Source: UBA6814 sp040753075 | GTDB lineage: Bacteria > Desulfobacterota > Desulfovibrionia > Desulfovibrionales > Desulfovibrionaceae | DNA length: 20,434 bases | NCBI GenBank assembly: GCA_040753075.1 | Contig: JBFMHA010000067.1 | Coordinates: 1 to 20,434, forward strand | Direction of reading: 5' to 3' | Shown: positions 6,755 through 13,227 of the stretch, in pieces | Layout of the letters: each line of letters opens with the position of its first letter | How positions within the stretch are numbered: position 1 is the stretch's first letter | The notes under the pieces: model-generated | Seen by the model: only the letters and a program-made list of their open reading frames with translations | Told to the model about the DNA's origin: nothing | The model's database searches: none | Translations under genes and position numbers: made by a program

Positions 6755-9292
6755 TTACCGTTTCGTCAGCACGTACCGGGTGGTGGGGCCGCGGCCCACG
6801 CGGGTGAGCAGGCCGCGCTGCACCAGGTCCTGGATGTCGTAGCTGGCCGTGCGTTTGGACACGTCGTGGCCGAGCAGGGCCTCGTAGTCCTGGCGGGTGA
6901 TGCCCCCGTGCTTGAGCGCGTGCCCCATGGCCGCCAGTTGGCGGGGGTTGAGGTCCGCGGGAAGCTCCGGGGCCTGGGCCGCCGGTGGGGCCGCCGGCGG
7001 AGTCGCTGGCGGGGCCGCCGGCGGGGGGGCGGGACGGGCGGGCGAAGCCGGGAGGGCCGGGGCCGGCGACGGCGGGGCCGGAGACCGGTGCGAGGCCGCG
7101 GCTTCGGTGGTTTCCAGCATGAGCTGCTCGGCCTGGATGGTCTTGCCCTCGGCCATGACCACGGCCATGGTGATGGCGTTCTTGAGCTCCCGTACGTTGC
7201 CCGGCCAGGGATGGCGCTTGAGCTTCTCCAGCGCGCCCCGGGACAGGGCCAGCCCGGAGCGGCCGGTGGTGAGCTCGGCCTCGCGCAGGAAATGCGCGGC
7301 CAGGATCGGGATGTTCTCCGGCCGCTCGCGCAGGGGCGGCGCCGACACGGTGATGACCTTGAGCCGGTAGTAGAGGTCTTCGCGGAATGTCCGCGCCTCG
7401 ATGAGGGCCTTGAGATCGGCGTTGGTGGCGGTGATGAGCCGCACATCCACGTCGTGTTCCTGGTCGCTGCCCAGGGGCTTGATCTTGCGCATGGAGAGCG
7501 CCCGCAGCAGGGCCTGCTGCACCCGGGCCGAGGCGGACTGGATTTCGTCCAGGAACAGGGTGCCGCCGTGCGCCTCCAGGAAGGCCCCCTTGCGGTCGGT
7601 CTTGGCCTCGGTGAAGGCCCCCTTCACGTGGCCGAACAGGGTGTCCAGGAGCAGATTCTCGTCCAGCTCCCCGCAGTTGATGGAGATGAAGGGCCGGTTG
7701 GCGCGGCGGGAGAGCCGGTGTACGGCCTCGGCCGCGAGTTGCTTGCCGGTCCCGGTCTCGCCTGCGACGAGCACGTCCACGTCCACCTGGCCGGCCTTGG
7801 CGATCTCCGACTTGAACTGCTCCATGGCACGGCCCTGGCCGATGATCTCGGGCATCTGATCGGTCCTGTCGAACCTCGCCGCTTCGGCTTCGTCCAGAGC
7901 CGCGGGCTCCTTGAGCGCCACCGACTCGATGGCCAGGTCCTTGGCCCGGATCTCCTCGACTTGGGCGCGGATGGTGGCCAGCATGGCGTTGATGGCCTCT
8001 TGGATGAGCCCGGCCTCATAGCCCCCGACCTTGCGCAGGCGGATGTCCTCCAGCCGTCCGGTGGCCTGGATCCGCTTCACCTCGTCGGCCAGCTCCAGCA
8101 TGGAGCGGGTGGTGGCCCTGGCCGCCAGCACGATGAGCAGGGTTATGGCCACGGTGGCCACCAGCATGATCACGAACATCACGTCCAGGTGGCGGTAGCC
8201 TGCGAGAACCGTGAGTTTGCTGCGGTCCAGGAAGGCCACCCCGCCGAATGTCATGGGCTCCTTGCCCGGGGCCGTGCTGAAGCGCACCGGGGCGTACGCC
8301 AGGAAAAAGCTGGAGTCCGCGGTGTCGCTGAAGGGTTCTCCCCCCACGCTGATGATGCCCTGCTGGTGCGCGGCCACGGCCTCCACCATGGTCCAGTGCT
8401 GGGTCTCCTCGGCCAGGGGGCGGAATGCCGAGGGCATGCCGGGCCGGCCCAGGGTCCCCTGCTGGCCGGCGCGCACCTGGACCGTGGCCAACTCGGCATC
8501 GGGCAGGGTCACGGCCTCGGACTGGAACAGAATCCAGCCCTCGGGGTCGAAGAAGAAGGAGAACCGGGACAGTTCCGGGTTGCGGGCAAAGGCGAAGATG
8601 GGCGCCTTGTTGGACATGTACAGGGAGAGGAGGTTGCGCAGTTGCCTGCCCTCCAGGGCCAGGTACATGTACCCCTGCAGGTCCCCGCCCGGGCCGTAGT
8701 ACGGCGTGAACATCCGCCAGACCTTGGCCGCGATGCGGTTGTTGGGGCTCTCCGGGGTGGGGAAGGGGTACTCCACCTCCTCCAGGCGGGTGATCCAGAC
8801 CTCGTTGCGGCCCAGGTTCCGGAGGTTTTCCAGGAGCAGGGTGGGGCTGGGCCGGATGTCGGCCACGGCGTTGCCCGGCAGGCGCACGATTTCGTCCCGG
8901 CGGGTGACGAACACTATGTGCTCGCCGTTGCGCAGCATGATGAGGCCGAACTCGATGTAGGGCGTGCCCCCCGCGTCCCGGTTGTCCGCCAGGAAGCGGC
9001 GCATGGTTTCCGGCGTCTCGGGCTGGCGGGCTGCGTAGATCAGGTCGCGCTTGCACCGGTCCAGGAACTCCTCCACGGCGTGGGCCGTGGACAGGTTGTG
9101 GACCCGGGTGATGCGCTCCAGGGCGATGGAGATGTACTCGTAGGACACCCGGTAGGTGGCCCAGCCCGTGGCCATGAGGATGAGGATGGCCGAGGGCACC
9201 AGGGCCAGGAGCAGGCGGGTGCGCAGGCTGCTGCCGCGCAGCCCTTCGGGCAGGAGGCTCAGGAAGCCGGTGGAGTAATCGAAGACGCCCAT
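6755..9292 (-). CDS. Membrane-bound sensor-HAMP-AAA+ sigma-54 activator with GAFTEA loop and winged-helix C-terminus
   Basis: The 845-residue protein has a membrane helix near residues 24-48, an extracytoplasmic sensor region of Cache-like size (about 50-365), a second helix (about 371-392), a HAMP segment (about 393-450) and a sigma-54-activator AAA+ domain. The AAA+ part shows Walker A GETGTGK at 511-517, GAFTEA at 558-563 where GAFTGA is expected, Walker B LFLDE to 583, and FREDLYYRL with the putative arginine finger region at 637-643. A linker rich in Pro and Ala (about 734-778) leads to a C-terminal domain (about 780-845; GGITRQDYEALLGHDVSKRT, LVQRGLLTRVGRG) that looks like a winged helix, not the usual Fis-type HTH. 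ATG 9292 is chosen because GGAGG lies 6 bp upstream; upstream in-frame starts fall in the AT-rich regulatory region. It is divergent from a sigma-54-type promoter and operon that it probably controls in response to a periplasmic ligand. Confidence 0.88.
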   Translation of the reverse strand: MGVFDYSTGFLSLLPEGLRGSSLRTRLLLALVPSAILILMATGWATYRVSYEYISIALERITRVHNLSTAHAVEEFLDRCKRDLIYAARQPETPETMRRFLADNRDAGGTPYIEFGLIMLRNGEHIVFVTRRDEIVRLPGNAVADIRPSPTLLLENLRNLGRNEVWITRLEEVEYPFPTPESPNNRIAAKVWRMFTPYYGPGGDLQGYMYLALEGRQLRNLLSLYMSNKAPIFAFARNPELSRFSFFFDPEGWILFQSEAVTLPDAELATVQVRAGQQGTLGRPGMPSAFRPLAEETQHWTMVEAVAAHQQGIISVGGEPFSDTADSSFFLAYAPVRFSTAPGKEPMTFGGVAFLDRSKLTVLAGYRHLDVMFVIMLVATVAITLLIVLAARATTRSMLELADEVKRIQATGRLEDIRLRKVGGYEAGLIQEAINAMLATIRAQVEEIRAKDLAIESVALKEPAALDEAEAARFDRTDQMPEIIGQGRAMEQFKSEIAKAGQVDVDVLVAGETGTGKQLAAEAVHRLSRRANRPFISINCGELDENLLLDTLFGHVKGAFTEAKTDRKGAFLEAHGGTLFLDEIQSASARVQQALLRALSMRKIKPLGSDQEHDVDVRLITATNADLKALIEARTFREDLYYRLKVITVSAPPLRERPENIPILAAHFLREAELTTGRSGLALSRGALEKLKRHPWPGNVRELKNAITMAVVMAEGKTIQAEQLMLETTEAAASHRSPAPPSPAPALPASPARPAPPPAAPPATPPAAPPAAQAPELPADLNPRQLAAMGHALKHGGITRQDYEALLGHDVSKRTASYDIQDLVQRGLLTRVGRGPTTRYVLTKR

Positions 9293-9329
9293 GCGGCCCC
9301 TCCGGAAACCGTTCCAGATTTTTTCGTGC

Positions 9330-9357
9330 AATATCTTGCAAGCCTGCACCCCGTCAA
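9330..9357 (-). promoter_or_regulatory. Candidate sigma-70 promoter of the AAA+ regulator gene
   Basis: Read on the minus strand, TTGACG (9352-9357) and GATATT (9330-9335) are separated by 16 bp, giving 5/6 and 4/6 matches to the -35 and -10 hexamers. Transcription would begin near 9323 and leave a leader of about 30 nt with the GGAGG ribosome site. The location is right for the regulator gene, but the match alone is only moderate evidence. Confidence 0.45.
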
Positions 9358-9426
9358 GGGCCGTATGCCTGCCTGGGGCGGGTTCTGGGGAAAAATTTTT
9401 ATTAAAAATAAAAATGTTGCGTCTTA

Positions 9427-9460
9427 GGTCGCGGCGAAGGGCATGTCCTCGGCCGCGACC
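9427..9460. repeat. Perfect 9-bp inverted repeat beside AT-rich DNA in the divergent intergenic region
   Basis: GGTCGCGGC (9427-9435) is repeated in inverse as GCCGCGACC (9452-9460) with a 16-nt spacer. On the minus strand it is followed by a T/A-rich run (about 9390-9420), so it could form a terminator-like hairpin insulating the regulator from leftward transcription, or it could be an operator. The sequence does not distinguish these. Confidence 0.45.
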
Positions 9461-9480
9461 CCGTCGGGGTGAGGCATGGC

Positions 9481-9530
9481 GTGCAGCGTAGTGCAGACGG
9501 TGCATTCTGCACGTCATGCGCCTGCTGCAG
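9481..9530 (+). promoter_or_regulatory. Clustered GTGCA/TGCAC motifs, candidate enhancer (UAS) for the AAA+ activator
   Basis: GTGCAG occurs at 9481-9486 and 9491-9496, and GTGCA-TTC-TGCAC, a perfect 5-bp inverted repeat, lies at 9500-9512. CTGCAG follows at 9525-9530. GTGCAG at 9491 and CTGCAC at 9507 also form a 6-bp inverted pair. The first three copies recur about every 10 bp, so they would lie on one face of the helix. The cluster is about 100-150 bp upstream of the predicted start of the sigma-54-type promoter, the usual distance for an enhancer-binding-protein site. Binding by the adjacent regulator is inferred. Confidence 0.55.
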
Positions 9531-9559
9531 GGTCCAGAGGATTAAAAATAATCATTTAA

Positions 9560-9572
9560 AATCAATAAGTTG
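9560..9572 (+). promoter_or_regulatory. IHF consensus match between enhancer and promoter
   Basis: AATCAATAAGTTG matches the IHF core consensus WATCAANNNNTTR at every defined position, with an A/T-rich stretch (9541-9560) on its 5' side as IHF sites prefer. It lies between the GTGCA cluster and the -24/-12 promoter, where an IHF bend would bring a bound activator to sigma-54 RNA polymerase. Confidence 0.65.
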
Positions 9573-9595
9573 TCATGCAGTCGCAAGGTGCATGA
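9573..9595. promoter_or_regulatory. 7-bp inverted repeat just upstream of the -24 element
   Basis: TCATGCA (9573-9579) and TGCATGA (9589-9595) are perfect inverse copies with a 9-nt spacer. They abut the IHF match and end 6 bp before the -24 region. The core TGCA is shared with the upstream GTGCA cluster. It may be a proximal activator or repressor site. Confidence 0.45.
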
Positions 9596-9601
9596 TGATT
9601 C

Positions 9602-9617
9602 CGGCACGAGGGTTGCT
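9602..9617 (+). promoter_or_regulatory. Sigma-54 (-24/-12) promoter of the TSUP operon
   Basis: CGGCACGAGGGTTGCT matches the TGGCACG-N4-TTGCW consensus at all defined positions except the first T. The GG (9603-9604) and GC (9615-9616) are separated by exactly 10 bp, the spacing required by sigma-54. Transcription should start near 9628. The flanking IHF match, the GTGCA cluster and the divergent gene for a sigma-54-class activator support the call. Confidence 0.8.
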
Positions 9618-9625
9618 TTCAGAGG

Positions 9626-9672
9626 GGTGTGCAACACACCGGCGCTCCCGGAGGAATGGCATGCGGCGCCGG
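9626..9672 (+). other. Leader-region hairpins in the TSUP operon transcript
   Basis: At or next to the predicted start site, GGTGTG (9626-9631) pairs with CACACC (9635-9640) around a 3-nt loop. Overlapping it, CCGGCGC (9639-9645) pairs with GCGCCGG (9666-9672). The two share two bases, so they could be mutually exclusive or stacked. The untranslated leader to 9747 is about 120 nt. Function is unknown; RNA stability or attenuation are possible. Confidence 0.4.
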
Positions 9673-9747
9673 AGGCTGCTGGCGGGAGGGGAGAGCCGGT
9701 CAGGTCCCGCCTGGCGGCGTCCGGGAAGGCAACACAGGAGGATGACG

Positions 9748-10047
9748 ATGAAGAGAGGAAGAGGAATCTGGACGGCCCTGGCGATGCTGGCCCTGCTCCT
9801 GCTCCCGGTCGTGGCCGAGGCGGCCGGCGGGGGCAAGCTGGCCCAGGTGGTCATCGTGTCGGACACCCGGGACCTGAAGGGCATCATGGCCTGGTGGGGC
9901 GACCTGTACAACCACAGCCATGTGTACTTCACGGCGCTCACGTGCATCATCATCCCGGTGACCGGGGTGATCTTCGGCACGCTGGCCGACCTCATCATGC
10001 ACAACATCGGGATCGACCTGAAGTCCCGCGAACTGGCTGAGCACTAA
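9748..10047 (+). CDS. Small membrane protein, first gene of the sigma-54 operon, function unknown
   Basis: The 99-residue product has an N-terminal hydrophobic segment ending AEAA that looks like a signal peptide (residues 1 to about 24), a short extracytoplasmic part (ending GIMAWWGDLYNHSHVY) and one strong membrane helix (about FTALTCIIIPVTGVIFGTLA), followed by a charged tail. ATG 9748 is preferred to ATG 9742 because AGGAGG (9736-9741) is 6 bp from the former and touches the latter. It is followed after 23 bp by the TSUP permease gene, so a role as an accessory subunit is plausible. I do not recognise a named family and assign no activity. Confidence 0.72.
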   Translation: MKRGRGIWTALAMLALLLLPVVAEAAGGGKLAQVVIVSDTRDLKGIMAWWGDLYNHSHVYFTALTCIIIPVTGVIFGTLADLIMHNIGIDLKSRELAEH

Positions 10048-10070
10048 GCCGGGGCAAGGAGGGTACGCAC

Positions 10071-11132
10071 ATGGAATGGTTGTACGTGCACATGCCCATC
10101 GCGGGCGTCGACATCTTCTGGCCCGGGCTCATCATCCTTGGCGTGGGCGTGGGCGTCATCGGCGGCTTCTTCGGCATGGGCGGCGCGTGGATGGTGACCC
10201 CCGGCCTGAACATCCTGGGCTTCCCCATGGCCTTCGCCATCGGCACCGACATCGCGCACATGGCGGGCAAGTCCCTGGTCTCCACCATGCGCCACGGCAA
10301 GTTCGGCAACGTGGACTACAAGCTCGGCGTGATCATGATCGTCGGCACGGTGGCCGGCTTCGAGGTCGGCGCACAGATGATCATGTGGCTGGAGCGCCTA
10401 GGCAGGGTGGACGTGGTGGTCCGCTGGATCTACGTGGCCCTGCTCTCGTTCATCGCCTGGATGGTGTTCCACGATGTGAACAAGCGCCGCCAGAAGGAGA
10501 AGGCGGCCAAGGCCGCGGGCCAGGACGTGGACAAGCTGGCCACCGGCATCGAGTGGCACAAGACCCTGCACAAGATCAAGATCCCCCCCATGGTCACCCT
10601 GGAGGTGGCGGGCGTCCACTGCTCCATGTGGCTGCCGATCTTCGTGTCCTTCCTCACCGGCTGGCTGGCCGGCATCCTGGGCATCGGCGGCGGCCTCATC
10701 CGCATGCCCGCCCTGATCTACATGATGGGCTGCCCGACCCACGTGGCCGTGGGCACCGACCTCTTCGAGGTCATGATCTCCGGCCTCTACGGCGCCGCCA
10801 CCTACACCTACAAGGGTCGCACCGAGCTGGTGGCGGCCATCATCATGCTGGTCGGCGCGTCGGTGGGCGCCCAGGTCGGGGCCGTGGCCACCAAGTACAT
10901 CAAGGGCTACGGCATCCGCATCGCCTTCGGCCTGGCGGTCATCGGCTGCCTGGTGTCCGTCGTGCTCAAGCTCATGCGCAACTGGCTGCCGTCCTACAAG
11001 ACGCTGCTTGACAACAGCGCCACCGTGCTGGTGCTCGGCCTGGTCACCTGCATGTCCCTGTACATCCTCATCAAGATGATCCAGGGCGCCAAGCGCGAGA
11101 TCGCCATGAAGAAGGCGCGGGCCGCGGCCTAG
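10071..11132 (+). CDS. TauE/SafE (TSUP) family permease
   Basis: This 353-residue polytopic membrane protein shows the internal duplication of the TSUP family: GVGVIGGFFGMGGAWMVTPG near the N-terminus and GWLAGILGIGGGLIRMPALI in the second half, each followed by a GTD element (AIGTDIAHMAGKS and AVGTDLFEVMISG). A hydrophilic, Lys-rich loop (about residues 138-180) separates the halves and is longer than in minimal family members. TSUP proteins move sulfur-containing or organic anions such as sulfite, sulfonates, sulfoacetate or thiosulfate; which one cannot be read from the sequence. AGGAGGG lies upstream of ATG 10071. Being the only recognisable transporter in the four-gene sigma-54 operon, it probably defines the operon's purpose. 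Confidence 0.88.
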   Translation: MEWLYVHMPIAGVDIFWPGLIILGVGVGVIGGFFGMGGAWMVTPGLNILGFPMAFAIGTDIAHMAGKSLVSTMRHGKFGNVDYKLGVIMIVGTVAGFEVGAQMIMWLERLGRVDVVVRWIYVALLSFIAWMVFHDVNKRRQKEKAAKAAGQDVDKLATGIEWHKTLHKIKIPPMVTLEVAGVHCSMWLPIFVSFLTGWLAGILGIGGGLIRMPALIYMMGCPTHVAVGTDLFEVMISGLYGAATYTYKGRTELVAAIIMLVGASVGAQVGAVATKYIKGYGIRIAFGLAVIGCLVSVVLKLMRNWLPSYKTLLDNSATVLVLGLVTCMSLYILIKMIQGAKREIAMKKARAAA

Positions 11133-11173
11133 GCCGGAACCGGGAATCCCAGGATACACAAGGAGAACACGCA

Positions 11174-11788
11174 ATGATAGCCAGACGCATCCTGCCCCTC
11201 CTGCTCGCCCTGGTCGTCCTGCCCGCACTGTTCGGGTGCAAGCAGGAGTACGGCAAGGTCCTGCAGGGCCGGGTGGTGGAGTACGACGTGGACAAGCGGC
11301 AGATCACCTTCATCACCGAGGTGGCCCACGACTGGAAGAATCCCCGCTACAAGGGCCTGCCCCCGGTGACCATGACCCTGCCCACCGACCCCATGGAGAT
11401 GGGCCCCGAGCCCAAGGCCGGCGGCCGCATCGAACTGGATCTGCCGGCCAGCAAGTTCCTCATCTACGACAAGGCAACCCAGGCCTTCAAGGACGTGCCT
11501 TTCACCCTGGTGGACAGCATCAAGAACGTGGAGGGCGAGCATCCCCTGCTCATGGACGCGGCCAGCGGCCAGCCCAAGAAGTTCCCGGTGGTGGACAAGG
11601 AGAAGAAGACCATCACCGTGTACTCCAAGCGGCAGAAGCTGCTGACCGTGGTGCAGGTGGCGGACGAGTACCTCTCCCTGCCGGTGAGCACCTGGGACGC
11701 GGGCGACGAGATCCGGGCCTACTACCTCGAAGAGGGTAAGATCGCCCGGTTCATGAACATGACCAAGACGGACATCTTCAAGAAGTAA
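11174..11788 (+). CDS. Lipoprotein of unknown function in the TSUP operon (possibly DUF4881-type)
   Basis: The 204-residue product has a lipoprotein signal peptide ending in LFGC, with the modified Cys at residue 22. The mature part is hydrophilic, with no membrane segment and no cofactor motif: alternating beta-prone stretches such as GRVVEYDVDKRQITFITEV and KKTITVYSKRQKLLTVVQV suggest a small beta-rich fold. From memory it resembles lipoproteins annotated as DUF4881 in Desulfovibrio, a tentative family call. AAGGAG precedes ATG 11174, 41 bp after the permease stop. Its position suggests a periplasmic partner, perhaps for anion capture or sensing with the permease; that is inference. Confidence 0.75.
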   Translation: MIARRILPLLLALVVLPALFGCKQEYGKVLQGRVVEYDVDKRQITFITEVAHDWKNPRYKGLPPVTMTLPTDPMEMGPEPKAGGRIELDLPASKFLIYDKATQAFKDVPFTLVDSIKNVEGEHPLLMDAASGQPKKFPVVDKEKKTITVYSKRQKLLTVVQVADEYLSLPVSTWDAGDEIRAYYLEEGKIARFMNMTKTDIFKK

Positions 11789-11805
11789 TCACCCCCACCC
11801 CATGC

Positions 11806-11841
11806 GGCGCCGGCCCGGCACGTCCCCGCCGGGCCGGCGCC
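11806..11841 (+). other. Intra-operon hairpin, 14-bp perfect stem without T-tract
   Basis: GGCGCCGGCCCGGC (11806-11819) and GCCGGGCCGGCGCC (11828-11841) are perfect inverse copies around an 8-nt loop. The following bases contain no T run, so it is not a standard terminator. Located between the lipoprotein and the last small gene, it may protect the upstream mRNA from 3' decay and lower expression of the last gene. Confidence 0.7.
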
Positions 11842-11880
11842 CAGAATAGAGAACCGAGAATGCAGAGCAAGGAGAACAGC

Positions 11881-12162
11881 ATGGACGCCGCAATCCAATC
11901 ATACCGCCGCAAGCGCATGACGGTCATCATCGCCGCCGACCTGGCCGCCCTTACCGAAATCGTGCTGGCCATGCGCCAGGCGGTCCTCTCCCCGGGCGAC
12001 CTGACCAGCGCGTTCGTGTCCAGCTTCTTCAGCATGTTCCTTCCCACCCTGGCCCTGACCATCGGGGCCCTGGTGTTCCTCCGTTTCCGGTACGGCAAGG
12101 CCGTCCGGGCCGCGGCGGAGACGGCCGAGCCCGAGGTGGACGAGGGCGGGCTGGTGGTCTAG
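11881..12162 (+). CDS. Small two-helix membrane protein, last gene of the sigma-54 operon
   Basis: The 93-residue product has a basic N-terminus (YRRKR), a hydrophobic segment around residues 14-32 (VIIAADLAALTEIVLAM), a second longer one around 50-70 (FFSMFLPTLALTIGALVFL) and an acidic C-terminal tail. ATG 11881 is chosen over ATG 11860 because AAGGAG lies 6 bp upstream, a ribosome site like that of the preceding lipoprotein gene. I do not recognise the family. Co-transcription with the permease and a second small membrane protein suggests an accessory membrane subunit. The gene ends 74 bp before a strong terminator. Confidence 0.68.
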   Translation: MDAAIQSYRRKRMTVIIAADLAALTEIVLAMRQAVLSPGDLTSAFVSSFFSMFLPTLALTIGALVFLRFRYGKAVRAAAETAEPEVDEGGLVV

Positions 12163-12236
12163 GGGCGCAGGCCGCCGCGCCTTCGGGCCGGGCCGGGTCG
12201 CGGGCGGCCGCGCCGGACCGGGAGCGTGATCCTCCA

Positions 12237-12281
12237 GAGGCCGCCTCCTTTCGGGAAGGAGGCGGCCTCCATTCATTTTTT
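12237..12281 (+). terminator. Intrinsic terminator of the TSUP operon
   Basis: GAGGCCGCCTCCTT (12237-12250) pairs perfectly with AAGGAGGCGGCCTC (12256-12269) around a 5-nt loop. A short spacer is followed by six T (12276-12281). This is the classical GC stem plus T-tract layout and marks the right end of the operon. Confidence 0.9.
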
Positions 12282-12331
12282 CGGGATCTCGGGCGGGAAC
12301 TCAGGAAAAACGGAAAATTCCGGCCCGGGTT

Positions 12332-12360
12332 TTGACAAGGCCCTAAAAAACGCGTCTATT
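12332..12360 (+). promoter_or_regulatory. Sigma-70 promoter of the YkgJ-family gene
   Basis: TTGACA (12332-12337) is a perfect -35 hexamer, and TCTATT (12355-12360) matches the -10 at 4/6 with a 17-bp spacer. The start would be near 12367, about 30 nt before ATG 12398. It follows directly after the operon terminator. Confidence 0.7.
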
Positions 12361-12397
12361 GCCGCCAAAGGGCCGCGTGCGGCCACGGGAACGATGC

Positions 12398-13054
12398 ATG
12401 GAAGATGTGGAGCGGATTTTTCTGACCCCGGCCGAGGCGCTGGCGGCCGTGCGCATGGACGCGGACCTCTACGGGCCGCAGCCGGACCTCTGGGCCGGGC
12501 TCTTGCGGCTTCTGGCCCGGCGCACCGGGACCCGGCCTGAGGAGGATGAGCGCTGCGGCGGCATGCCTCCGCCCGATGGACTGGCGGATGCGGCCTGCGC
12601 CGAACTGGCCGCTTGCGCCGCGGACCTGGACATCCTGGCCGCGGCCGTGGGCCTGGTGTTCGAAACCCGGGCCGAGCCCGGCGCGGGGCCGGACGGAGAG
12701 CCCGGGGTATACGTCCGCACCGGGATGGAGGGGTTCGATTGCGGGCGCTGCGGCCACTGCTGCCGGACCCTGAGTTTCCACGCCGAGTGCGAGGAGGAGG
12801 ACCTGGAGCGCTGGCGCGCCGCCGGCCGGGACGACATCCTGGCCTGGGTGGGCGGCGGCGGGGAGGAGCCGGGCATGCTCTGGGTGCGGCCCGGCGCCGG
12901 CCTGCTGACGGAGCAATGCCCCTGGCTCTTCCAGGAGCCCGACGGCCTGTTCACCTGCACCATCCACGACCTCAAGCCCGCCCTGTGCCGTGATTTCCCC
13001 GGCTCTCGCAAGCACGCCCGGCTCACCGGATGTCCGGGAATGAAGCCTGCCTGA
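12398..13054 (+). CDS. YkgJ family Cys-cluster (CxxCxxCC) protein
   Basis: The 218-residue protein contains the family signature FDCGRCGHCC (Cys115, 118, 121, 122) and later cysteines at 174 (EQCPWL), 187 (FTCTIHD), 197 (ALCRDFP) and 212 (TGCPG). The CPWL, C-x-IHD and P-x-x-CRxFP pattern is typical of this domain, which is thought to bind zinc or an iron-sulfur cluster; its biological role is unclear. The first 105 residues are an extra mostly helical segment with three more cysteines. ATG 12398 is preferred because the upstream in-frame TTG at 12359 lies inside the predicted -10 element; the ribosome site is weak (GGGA). It is a single-gene unit. Confidence 0.82.
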   Translation: MEDVERIFLTPAEALAAVRMDADLYGPQPDLWAGLLRLLARRTGTRPEEDERCGGMPPPDGLADAACAELAACAADLDILAAAVGLVFETRAEPGAGPDGEPGVYVRTGMEGFDCGRCGHCCRTLSFHAECEEEDLERWRAAGRDDILAWVGGGGEEPGMLWVRPGAGLLTEQCPWLFQEPDGLFTCTIHDLKPALCRDFPGSRKHARLTGCPGMKPA

Positions 13055-13117
13055 CGACGCACCACCGCCTGCGCGACGCGAGATGCGGAGATTGGGCGCA
13101 AGGGCGCGGCGACGCCG

Positions 13118-13187
13118 TGTCATGAAACATGACAGAGCATGTTTCCCGCCACGGCCGGAATAGGCAACGGAGCCGTTGCATTTCCGG
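13118..13187. other. Nested inverted repeats between convergent genes
   Basis: TGTCATG (13118-13124) pairs with CATGACA (13128-13134). The overlapping GAAACATG (13124-13131) pairs with CATGTTTC (13138-13145), so two alternative hairpins share bases. Further right, CCGGAA (13155-13160) and GCAACG (13164-13169) pair with CGTTGC (13174-13179) and TTCCGG (13182-13187), a 12-bp stem with a small internal loop. The YkgJ-family gene ends at 13054 and phzF-like ends at 13228 from the other side, so a bidirectional termination role is likely, though T-tracts are absent. Confidence 0.5.
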
Positions 13188-13227
13188 GAGATGGAGAGGA
13201 CTCGTCAGTTTGTCCGATGCGGCCAAG

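Noticed and set aside
6866..9427. Long plus-strand frame opposite the AAA+ regulator
   Set aside because: The regulator on the minus strand contains Walker A, Walker B and other AAA+ motifs; the opposite frame is low complexity and lacks a plausible ribosome site.
9469..9747. Upstream extension of the first TSUP-operon gene
   Set aside because: This segment contains the GTGCA cluster, IHF match and sigma-54 promoter; the AGGAGG site and signal peptide both point to ATG 9748.
12163..12236. GC-rich inverted segments before the operon terminator
   Set aside because: Short GGCCGCC/GGCGGCC matches are expected by chance in such GC-rich DNA and are weaker than the clear terminator just downstream.
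12359..12397. TTG start giving a longer YkgJ-family protein
   Set aside because: The TTG overlaps the predicted -10 hexamer and would be at or before the transcription start; ATG 12398 fits the leader length better.
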